Source of the DNA: Castellaniella sp040276085
Lineage (GTDB): Bacteria; Pseudomonadota; Gammaproteobacteria; Burkholderiales; Burkholderiaceae_B
Assembly: GCF_040276085.1 (NCBI RefSeq)
Contig: NZ_JBELOK010000008.1
Coordinates: 62,001 to 126,000 of the forward strand
Length of the DNA: 64,000 nt
Direction: 5' to 3'
Shown here: piece by piece, positions 7,407 to 15,000 of the stretch
Layout: each line of letters begins with the position of its first letter
Numbering within the stretch: the first letter of the stretch is position 1
Notes under the pieces: model-generated
The model's input: the letters and a program-made list of their open reading frames with translations, nothing else
The model's database searches: none
Told to the model about the DNA's origin: nothing
Translations under genes and position numbers: made by a program

Positions 7407-8990
7407 ATGTCCCAATATTCTCTTCGTGTCGACCCCGCGACGATCCGTTCCCTGGTCGATATGCCCGAGTGGAAACGCTTTGCCGTAGCTGCACAAACGT
7501 GCCCATCGCAAGCGGATGGCCTGGACCTTCTTGAGGCCCCTGGCCTCACCCTAGATGCCAGCGGGCAGCGGCATTCGCCCGAGCTGCATGCGGCGGGTGA
7601 AGCCTTGTTGCGCGCCCGTGGCTTTGACGAGCAGCGTCGGCGGCTGTTGGCCGGGGAAGTGGTAAATGTCACGGAGAACCGTGCTGCCTGGCATACGGTG
7701 CTGCGCGCGCCGGCCGCGCCACCCGAGGTGCTGGCCGAGCGCGAGCGCATGGACGCCTGGGTGCGCAAGGCCGATGCCGAGCGCCGTTGGCGGCATATCG
7801 TGCATATTGGTATCGGCGGCTCAGACTGGGGGGTGCGGCTGGCTGTGTCCGCCTTTGGCTATGCCGGTACCTGGCGTGATGTCCGCTTTGTGGCCAATAT
7901 CGACGGCCATGCCATCGAGGGCGGCTTGGCCGGCCTGGATCCGCGAGATACGCTGATTGTGCTGGTGTCCAAGTCTTTTACCACCTCTGAAACACTGGAA
8001 AACGGCGCCCGCGCCCGAGAGTGGCTGCTGGCTGCCGGCTTGGATCCTGCCAATCATATTGTGGCTGTTACTGCACAGGCGCAACGCGCGCGCGGCTGGG
8101 GAGTGGCCGATAGCCATATTTTCAAGCTTTGGGATTGGGTGGGTGGCCGCTTTTCGATCTGGTCGGCGGTCAGCCTCACCACCGCTTTGGCGGTGGGGGC
8201 CGACGTGCTGGCCGGCCTGCGCATGGGGGCTGCCGCCATGGACAGCCATTTTGCCCAGGCGCCCTATGCGCTCAATGTGCCGGTACGCATGGCTTTGGCC
8301 GGTGTGGTCAATCGCAGCGTGCTGGGCCAGGGCTCGCTTAACATCGCGCCCTACGATTCGCGTCTGGCCAACCTGGTGCCTTATGTGCAGCAGCTGGACA
8401 TGGAGTCGCTGGGCAAGTCGGTAGACCTGGCCGGGCGCCCGGTGGGTGTGCCCACAGGGCCCGCGGTTTGGGGGATGCCGGGCACAGACGCGCAGCACAC
8501 CTTTTTTCAGTGGATGCATCAGGGTAGCGACGGCGCGCCGGTCGACTTCATTCTGTGCGCGCATGCCGATCATCATTGGTCGGCCCACCACCGGCAGTTG
8601 CTGGCCAATTGCCTGGCTCAGCGTGAGGCACTGATGCGCGGCAAAAGCCTGGCCCAGGCGCGGGCCGAGTGCTTATCCGAGGGGCTGAGCGAAGAGGATG
8701 CCGATCGCCTGGCACCCCATCGGGTTCATCCAGGCGGGCGGCCCAATCACCTGATTGCCTTGCCGCGCCTGTCGCCGTACTCGTTGGGTGCCTTGCTGGC
8801 GCTGTACGAGCATCGGGTGTTTACCCAGGGCGTCATCTGGGGCATTGATCCCTTTGACCAGTGGGGCGTTGAGTACGGCAAGGTGCTGGCGCGCGGGATC
8901 GTGCAGGCCCTGGCGCCAACAAGTGCCGAAGTCAGTGTCGCAGGGCATGATGCCTCAACGTGTCACTGGATCCGGCAGTTGCGTGGCTGA
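7407..8990 (+). CDS. pgi: glucose-6-phosphate isomerase
   Basis: A 527-aa enzyme starting at ATG 7407 (MSQYSLRVD). A 27-codon in-frame extension upstream has no family similarity and was left out. Family motifs are IGIGGSDWG, the SIS-domain stretch VLVSKSFTTSETLENG, the catalytic region QLDMESLGKSV, and EHRVFTQGVIWGIDPFDQWGVEYGK near the C-terminus. It interconverts glucose-6-phosphate and fructose-6-phosphate in the cytoplasm. Its last 36 bp overlap the end of the convergent symporter gene. Confidence 0.95.
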   Translation: MSQYSLRVDPATIRSLVDMPEWKRFAVAAQTCPSQADGLDLLEAPGLTLDASGQRHSPELHAAGEALLRARGFDEQRRRLLAGEVVNVTENRAAWHTVLRAPAAPPEVLAERERMDAWVRKADAERRWRHIVHIGIGGSDWGVRLAVSAFGYAGTWRDVRFVANIDGHAIEGGLAGLDPRDTLIVLVSKSFTTSETLENGARAREWLLAAGLDPANHIVAVTAQAQRARGWGVADSHIFKLWDWVGGRFSIWSAVSLTTALAVGADVLAGLRMGAAAMDSHFAQAPYALNVPVRMALAGVVNRSVLGQGSLNIAPYDSRLANLVPYVQQLDMESLGKSVDLAGRPVGVPTGPAVWGMPGTDAQHTFFQWMHQGSDGAPVDFILCAHADHHWSAHHRQLLANCLAQREALMRGKSLAQARAECLSEGLSEEDADRLAPHRVHPGGRPNHLIALPRLSPYSLGALLALYEHRVFTQGVIWGIDPFDQWGVEYGKVLARGIVQALAPTSAEVSVAGHDASTCHWIRQLRG

Positions 8991-10334
8991 TTGGCGGGAT
9001 TTGAAGTAATCACGCGTCAGTTTCACGATCACTGGGCTAAGCAGGATGAGTGATGCCAGGTTGGGTAGCGCCATCAGGCCGTTAAGGGTGTCGGCTAGCA
9101 ACCAGGCGAAATCCAGCTGGGTGATGGCACCAAAGGGAATGGCGACAACCCAGATCAGGCGAAACGGCAGGGTGGTTTTGGCACCCAGCAGAAACTCCCA
9201 GCATTTCTCGCCGTAGTAGCTCCAGCCTAAAATCGTTGTGAAGGCAAAGATCACCAGAGCGATAGTGAGGATAATGCCGCCGAAGCCGGGCATGGAAACC
9301 TCGAATGCACTGGCTGACAATGCGGCGCCGCTTTCCCCGCTGGACCAGACACCAGAGCAGACAATCGCCAGACCCGTGATGCTGCAGATGATGATGGTGT
9401 CGATGAATGTACCCATCATGCCAATCAGGCCAGACTCCACTGCATTATTGGTGGTACCCGCTGCCTGCGCAATCCCGGCAGAGCCCAGGCCGGCCTCGTT
9501 GGAGAAGATACCGCGGGCCACCCCGAAGCGGATGGCTGCCATGACGGCTGCACCGGCGAAACCGCCCGTTGCGGCAATGGGTGAAAACGCGTGCGAGAAG
9601 ATCAAGTTCAGCGCTTCAGGGATGCGCTCGGCGTTGATCACGAGAACAACCAGACCTGCCAGTACGTAAGCCACGCACATAAAGGGTACCAGCGAAGCGG
9701 CCACAGCACCGATACGCTTGATTCCGCCCAGAATCACCAGACCGATCAGCACCATGGTGACTACGCCGGTGATCCAGGTGGGTACGGCAAAGGTGGCTTC
9801 AAGTGCCAGCGCCATGCTGTTGACCTGCACCATATTGCCGATGCCAAAGCCTGCGAAGCCGCCAAATATGGCGAAGGCGACACCCAGCCAAAGCCACTTG
9901 CGACCCAGGCCATTTTTGATGGCATACATAGGGCCACCGGAGTGCTCGCCGCGTTCGTCTTTCTCACGGAAGTGCACGGCCACCACGACTTCGGCGTATT
10001 TGGTCGCCATCCCTACCAGTGCGGTGCACCACATCCAGAACAATGCGCCGGGGCCGCCCATGGCAATGGCTGTCGCTACGCCGGCGATGTTACCCGTGCC
10101 CACGGTGGCTGCAAGGCAAGTCATCAGGGCTTCGAAGGGGCTGATCTCACCGGTGGAGGCATCGCCGCGGTGACGGCCGCGCCAGATCATGGCAAAACCG
10201 GTGCCAATACGGCGCAACGGCATGAACCGCAGCAAGACCATCAGAAAGAAGCCCGTGCCCAGGATCAACACCAGCATGGGGGGGCCCCAGACTAAGCCAT
10301 TGATTTGGTTGACAATAGAATTCAGGGTGTCCAA
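8955..10334 (-). CDS. alanine/glycine:cation symporter (AGCS family)
   Basis: A 459-aa integral membrane protein with about ten hydrophobic segments. AGCS signatures include TCLAATVGTGNIAGVATAI near residue 80 and FSNEAGLGSAGIAQAAGTTN in the middle. It should import alanine, glycine or a related amino acid with sodium. It is a single-gene unit convergent with pgi. A D/L-alanine substrate would fit the dadA gene elsewhere in the window, but they are 40 kb apart. Confidence 0.9.
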   Translation of the reverse strand: MDTLNSIVNQINGLVWGPPMLVLILGTGFFLMVLLRFMPLRRIGTGFAMIWRGRHRGDASTGEISPFEALMTCLAATVGTGNIAGVATAIAMGGPGALFWMWCTALVGMATKYAEVVVAVHFREKDERGEHSGGPMYAIKNGLGRKWLWLGVAFAIFGGFAGFGIGNMVQVNSMALALEATFAVPTWITGVVTMVLIGLVILGGIKRIGAVAASLVPFMCVAYVLAGLVVLVINAERIPEALNLIFSHAFSPIAATGGFAGAAVMAAIRFGVARGIFSNEAGLGSAGIAQAAGTTNNAVESGLIGMMGTFIDTIIICSITGLAIVCSGVWSSGESGAALSASAFEVSMPGFGGIILTIALVIFAFTTILGWSYYGEKCWEFLLGAKTTLPFRLIWVVAIPFGAITQLDFAWLLADTLNGLMALPNLASLILLSPVIVKLTRDYFKSRQSATQLPDPVTR

Positions 10335-10605
10335 ATGCGTCTCCCGCTGTATAAGTAGAATGTCGGCAATGCTATCACTCTAATTTAGGTAGAAAACACT
10401 AAAAAACCTTATAAACCTAGCAATAAGCACCAAAACGGGTTCAATTTACCTATTACCTAGGGTTATCACTAGCGTAGTTTTGCGACTATTCGCTTCCAGA
10501 AGATCTGTCTATTCTGCTCTTTCCGGGGGTGCTCCCCTGCTTGACACGGGTGTCAGTGGCCGCATTCCTGGCCTGGTCGACACCTGCCCACACAGGAGAC
10601 CTGTC
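10335..10605. promoter_or_regulatory. AT-rich divergent regulatory region
   Basis: A 271-bp gap between the symporter start (minus) and the Fis-type regulator (plus). Bases 10370-10475 are unusually A/T-rich for this genome. They contain the repeated word TATCACT (10374 and 10464) and CCTAG twice (near 10417 and 10456), the second as CCTAGGGTTATCACTAG. These look like regulator contacts but no regulator can be named. Confidence 0.35.
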
Positions 10606-11451
10606 ATGCGAGAAAGATTGGATTGCGCACTGCTTGCTTCCGGGCAAGAGCCCTGGGTCTCTGCGCTGGCAGGGGTTCACCTCAACGGGCGGCTGCAGGT
10701 GCACGCCCTGCCCAAAGAGCATCTGGCCGTGGATACCCTGCTGGATGATCCGGCCCTGATGCGTGGGCGCTACGATGCCGGGGTGCTGTACGCCGACGAG
10801 GCCTCGTTGCCGATGTGGCGTACGGCCCTGGCTGCCCGGGCCGGCCGTCTGCCTGCGGTGTTGCTGGTGTATGCCGTTGGTCTTAAAGCCCAGGCGGTAC
10901 ACGATCTCATCGGCCTGGGAGTGTCCGATTTCATCCGCCCGCCATTTTGCCCCGAAGAGCTCCGTGCGCGATTAGAAAGCGTATTGTGCCGTCTGGCCCC
11001 TGCTCACGTGGCAGAGCCCAATCCCCTATATGGCAGTGCCACAGGCAAGATGACACTGGCTTGTCAAAGCCCCACCGAGGCTGATCTCTGCGAGTCGATT
11101 CTCGAGCGTTCCGGCGAAGAACTCGAAGCCTATGCAGTGGCGCTGGCAATGCAGCGGGCTACTTCCCGAGAGTCCTTTCGCGAAGCCAAAGGCCAGGTGG
11201 TTGCCCGGTTTGAGAAAGCCTATATCTGTGCGGCGCTAGGGCGCCACGGCGGCAATATTACGCTGGCCGCCCGCATGGCACAAAAGCACCGGCGGGCTTT
11301 TTGGGCACTGATGCGCAAGCACGGCATCGACCCCACACCCTATCGTGCCGAGTTCGAAGACATCACACGCAGTGGGGCGGGTAAAATCCAAGGTCATCCG
11401 CTTGTTGAACCTTATTCGCGTGGTGTACGCGATCGCCCACAGGATATCTGA
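10606..11451 (+). CDS. degenerate receiver-domain / Fis-type HTH regulator
   Basis: 281 aa from ATG 10606, preceded by AGGAG. The upstream in-frame extension is unlike the family. Residues ~1-130 resemble a response-regulator receiver but lack a clear phospho-acceptor aspartate: the alpha4-beta5 part reads GVSDFIRPPFCPEELRARL, with proline where the conserved lysine normally sits. The C-terminal ~60 residues are a Fis/NtrC-type DNA-binding domain (ALGRHGGNITLAARMA, then RRAFWALMRKHGI). No AAA+ sigma-54 module lies between. Such a protein would bind DNA without phosphorylation control. Its stop is one base from the hemE GTG, so the two are translationally linked. Confidence 0.75.
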   Translation: MRERLDCALLASGQEPWVSALAGVHLNGRLQVHALPKEHLAVDTLLDDPALMRGRYDAGVLYADEASLPMWRTALAARAGRLPAVLLVYAVGLKAQAVHDLIGLGVSDFIRPPFCPEELRARLESVLCRLAPAHVAEPNPLYGSATGKMTLACQSPTEADLCESILERSGEELEAYAVALAMQRATSRESFREAKGQVVARFEKAYICAALGRHGGNITLAARMAQKHRRAFWALMRKHGIDPTPYRAEFEDITRSGAGKIQGHPLVEPYSRGVRDRPQDI

Positions 11452-11452
11452 C

Positions 11453-12520
11453 GTGACCCCTTTGAAAAACGATACGTTTTTACGCGCGCTGCTGCGCCAG
11501 CCTGTTCCTTACACGCCAATCTGGATGATGCGTCAGGCAGGCCGCTATCTTCCCGAGTACAACCAAACGCGCGCCAGGGCAGGGTCGTTTCTGGGTTTGG
11601 CGCAAAATCCTGAATACGCCTGCGAAGTCTCCCTGCAGCCCTTGCGCCGCTTTGATCTGGATGCTGCAATCCTGTTTTCCGATATTCTCACGGTGCCCGA
11701 CGCCATGGGCCTGGGCCTGCAGTTTGTGGCCGGAGAAGGCCCGCACTTCGAGCGCCCGCTGCGCGACGAGCAGGCCATTACGGCCCTGCAAGTGCCCGAC
11801 ATGGGCCGCCTGCAATACGTCTTCGACGCGGTGTCGCTGGTGCGCCGCGAGCTCGACGGCAGCGTACCCCTGATCGGCTTTTCCGGCAGCCCCTGGACAC
11901 TGGCCTGCTATATGGTTGAGGGTCAGGGCAGCACTGATTACCGCCAGATCAAGACGTTGCTGTATCAACGTCCCGATCTCCTGCACCATATTCTCGACAT
12001 CAACGCGCAGTCGGTGCAGGCATATCTCAACGCACAGATCCGTGCAGGTGCGCAGGCCGTCATGGTCTTTGACAGCTGGGGTGGGGTATTGGCCGACGGC
12101 ATGTTCCAGCAGTTCTCGCTGCGCTACACCCAGCAAGTGCTGGACGGCCTGATTCGAGAACACGAGGGGCAGCGTATTCCTGCCATTGTCTTTACCAAGG
12201 GGGGCGGTCAGTGGGTGCGGGATATTGCTGCCTCGGGCTGCGATGCCGTGGGCCTCGACTGGACAGCCCGGCTGTCCGCTGCGCGCCTGGCTGTCAATGA
12301 TCAAGTAGCCCTGCAAGGCAACCTCGATCCCATGGCGCTGTTTGGTGGCGATGCAGCCATCCGCACCGAAGTCCGTCGTGTGTTGGCTGATTTTGGCCAG
12401 GTGGGCAAAGGTGGCCATGTCTTTAATCTGGGCCACGGGATTTCCCAATTTACGTCGCCCGATGCTGTGGTATCGCTGGTCGACGAAGTGCATTCGGCCA
12501 GCAGGGCCTATCATGCCTGA
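11453..12520 (+). CDS. hemE: uroporphyrinogen decarboxylase
   Basis: 355 aa from the GTG at 11453. This start gives the normal family N-terminus (PLKNDTFLRALLRQPVPYTP), and an upstream ATG would run through the regulator's frame. Signatures are PIWMMRQAGRYLPEY and GFSGSPWTLACYMVEG. It decarboxylates uroporphyrinogen III to coproporphyrinogen III in haem synthesis. The GTG lies 1 bp after the stop of the Fis-type regulator, with AGGAT as a possible ribosome site. Confidence 0.95.
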   Translation: MTPLKNDTFLRALLRQPVPYTPIWMMRQAGRYLPEYNQTRARAGSFLGLAQNPEYACEVSLQPLRRFDLDAAILFSDILTVPDAMGLGLQFVAGEGPHFERPLRDEQAITALQVPDMGRLQYVFDAVSLVRRELDGSVPLIGFSGSPWTLACYMVEGQGSTDYRQIKTLLYQRPDLLHHILDINAQSVQAYLNAQIRAGAQAVMVFDSWGGVLADGMFQQFSLRYTQQVLDGLIREHEGQRIPAIVFTKGGGQWVRDIAASGCDAVGLDWTARLSAARLAVNDQVALQGNLDPMALFGGDAAIRTEVRRVLADFGQVGKGGHVFNLGHGISQFTSPDAVVSLVDEVHSASRAYHA

Positions 12521-12933
12521 CACCCTTCGCTGCCTCACCTGATCCCCTGGCGGCAGCGGACAGTTTTCCGATAGCAAGGCCCTGATCTGCTTACCCACGT
12601 ATCAGGCCTTGCCTCTAAGCACTTGATTTTGCTGCCCCTGTTCAAGGGCTTGACTTTTGTGCTTATGCACAATTTTCAGATGCTCAGGGAAAACACCCAA
12701 GATTCTTGAACAAATCTTGGATTAATTCTTAACCTGTTGATTAATAAACAATTATCTAAAAGTACTGTTGTTTTGACAGGTCTTGACGTTCTTTTGGAAC
12801 TGGTGTTGGCACCTTTATTGTCTCTTTCTCCACAAAGTTATCCACAGGCTTGGCCGTGGATGCTGTCTAGCCGGTGAGTCCCTTGGCTGCCTCGATAGCG
12901 CCCCATGCGGCTGTTGCCAAAGAGGATAAAACC
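12521..12933. other. gene-free hemE-priA region with DnaA-box-like sites and AT-rich core
   Basis: A 413-bp stretch with no gene. It holds TTATGCACA (12663-12671), TTCTCCACA (12826-12834, one mismatch) and the consensus DnaA box TTATCCACA (12838-12846). An AT-rich core (about 12718-12770) lies between them. An inverted repeat CAAGATT/AATCTTG lies at 12698-12719. This is the composition of a replication-origin or DnaA-responsive promoter. Origins next to hemE are known in alphaproteobacteria. Flanking genes all read the same way, which does not favour the main chromosome origin. Confidence 0.45.
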
Positions 12934-14997
12934 ATGACAGTGGCCTCATCGGTGTACCTTGCCGTTGCCCTGGATGTCCCTCTGCCCGGCCTGTTTGATT
13001 ATCGGCATGAGGTGCCTGTGGCAGCCGGCACGCGGGTGCTGGTTACGTTTGGCCGGCGCAAAATGGTGGGGATTGTCTGGGAGACACGCGAGCACCCCCA
13101 GGTGGCAGAAGATCGTGTCCGTGCCATCGAGGCCGTGCTGGATGATTTGCCTCCCTTGCCGGAAGACTGGCGGCGCTTGGCTGCGTTTGCTGCCCGGTAT
13201 TACCACCGCCCCTTGGGCGAAGTGATGCTGCCGGCCTTGCCGCCGCCGCTGCGCAGGCCGGCGGCTTATACTGGTGCGCGTTCTGCCGGTGGGCCCGTCA
13301 GCCGCGCAGACCGTCGGCCTGGGCTTTCGCGTGTACTGGTGGATCCCACCGAGGCCCCGATGGTGGTGCCCACTCTCACGTTGCAGCAACAACAGGCCCT
13401 GGACACCCTGGATGGGCTGCTTGACCGTGGGCAAGGGGTTGCCTTGCTGCACGGTGTCACCGGTAGTGGCAAAACCGAGCTCTATTTGCGTTTGGCCAAG
13501 CGCGTCCTCGACGCCGGCCGCCAGGTCATGATCCTGGTGCCAGAGATCAACCTCACCCCCCAGTTCGAGCACATCGTGCGACAACGGCTTTGCCAGCAGC
13601 CCCAGGAGCTGGCGGTATTGCACAGCCGCTTGTCCGATGGCGAGCGTCTGCGTGCATGGTTGCGCGTGCTAAGGGGCGAAGCCACCCTGTTGCTGGGTAC
13701 CCGGCTTGCCTTGATGACACCAATGCCTCGTTTGGGCCTGATTGTGGTGGACGAAGAGCACGATGCTTCGTACAAGCAGCAAGATGGCTTGCGGTACTCG
13801 GCACGTGACCTCGCCATCTGGCGCGGGCACGACCAGAAAATCCCCGTGGTGTTGGGGTCTGCCACACCCTCGCTGGAAACCTGGCGGCGTGCCCAGGCAC
13901 ACAATTACCTGCTGGTCAGCCTGCCTGACCGCGTGCAGGCCCAGGCCTTGCCAGAAATTGTGCTGGTCGATACGCGTCGGGCACAACTCGAGCAGGGGTT
14001 TACGCCACAGCTGCTGCAGGCCCTGGAGGCCCGCCTCGATCGCGGCGAGCAAAGCTTGGTATTCCTTAATCGCCGGGGTTATGCGCCCGTATTGCGGTGT
14101 TTGTCGTGTGGCTGGGTAAGCCAGTGCACGCGCTGCACAGCGCACACGGTGCTGCATCGAGTGTCGGGCGGCCGGGCCTTGCTGCAATGCCACCATTGTG
14201 GCGAAGCTCATCCGGTGCCTCGTGCCTGCCCCGACTGCGGCGACCAAGACCTGCAGCCGATGGGGCGGGGCACTCAAAGGGTCGAAGAATTCCTAGCCGA
14301 GCGTTTTCCTGCGGCGCGCATTATCCGTATCGACGCGGATGCAACCCGGCGCAAGGGCAGTGCGCAAGCGCTGTTTGCGCAGGTTCATGCCGGGCAGGCC
14401 GATATTCTGGTGGGCACCCAGATGGTGGCCAAGGGCCACGACTTTGCCGGCCTGGGTTTGGTGGGCGTGCTTAACGCTGACGCCATGCTGTTTGCCCAGG
14501 ATTTCCGGGCCCCCGAGCGCCTGTTTGCACAATTGATGCAGGTGGCCGGCCGGGCTGGGCGCCGGGCTGGGGGGGCGCAGGTACTGGTGCAAACCGACTA
14601 CCCCGAGCAAACCGTTTATCAAGCCTTGTGTCGCCATGATTACAACGGCTTTGCCACCGCAATGCTGGCAGAGCGTGAAGACCTCGGCCTGCCGCCCTTT
14701 TCCTGTCAGGCACTCATTACCGCGCAGGCCACCCAGCTGGCGGATGCTCTGGCGTTTTTACGCGCAGTCCGTGCTTGGGCGCAACCCCTCACCGAGGGCA
14801 CTGGCGTGCAACTGTATGATGCAGTGCCTCTGCGTGTGGTGCGTGTGGCCCGCATCGAAAGAGCGCAATTGCTGATCGAGTCTCCGCGTCGAGGTGCCTT
14901 GCATGGTGTGTTGCAGGCACTCTTGCCGCAACTGGATGCCCTGGCACAGGGCTGGCCCGTGCGCTGGGCCGTCGAGATCGACCCACAGGAAATCTGA
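12934..14997 (+). CDS. priA: primosomal protein N' (replication restart helicase PriA)
   Basis: 687 aa from ATG 12934, with AGAGGA upstream; a GTG 60 bp earlier is open but lacks a site. The N-terminal DNA-binding domain is followed by the helicase core: Walker A GVTGSGKTELY, DEEH box VVDEEHDASYKQ, and GSATPSLETWRR. The paired cysteine zinc motifs lie in CLSCGWVSQCTRC and CHHC...CPDC. A late motif is QVAGRAGRRAG. PriA recognises stalled forks and reloads the replisome. The gene for Rep helicase, a known partner in fork restart, begins 3 bp after its stop. Confidence 0.95.
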   Translation: MTVASSVYLAVALDVPLPGLFDYRHEVPVAAGTRVLVTFGRRKMVGIVWETREHPQVAEDRVRAIEAVLDDLPPLPEDWRRLAAFAARYYHRPLGEVMLPALPPPLRRPAAYTGARSAGGPVSRADRRPGLSRVLVDPTEAPMVVPTLTLQQQQALDTLDGLLDRGQGVALLHGVTGSGKTELYLRLAKRVLDAGRQVMILVPEINLTPQFEHIVRQRLCQQPQELAVLHSRLSDGERLRAWLRVLRGEATLLLGTRLALMTPMPRLGLIVVDEEHDASYKQQDGLRYSARDLAIWRGHDQKIPVVLGSATPSLETWRRAQAHNYLLVSLPDRVQAQALPEIVLVDTRRAQLEQGFTPQLLQALEARLDRGEQSLVFLNRRGYAPVLRCLSCGWVSQCTRCTAHTVLHRVSGGRALLQCHHCGEAHPVPRACPDCGDQDLQPMGRGTQRVEEFLAERFPAARIIRIDADATRRKGSAQALFAQVHAGQADILVGTQMVAKGHDFAGLGLVGVLNADAMLFAQDFRAPERLFAQLMQVAGRAGRRAGGAQVLVQTDYPEQTVYQALCRHDYNGFATAMLAEREDLGLPPFSCQALITAQATQLADALAFLRAVRAWAQPLTEGTGVQLYDAVPLRVVRVARIERAQLLIESPRRGALHGVLQALLPQLDALAQGWPVRWAVEIDPQEI

Positions 14998-15000
14998 CCC

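Noticed and set aside
11480..12598. A 372-codon minus-strand open frame opposite hemE.
   Set aside because: hemE is unmistakable on the plus strand; the antisense frame has no recognisable protein motifs.
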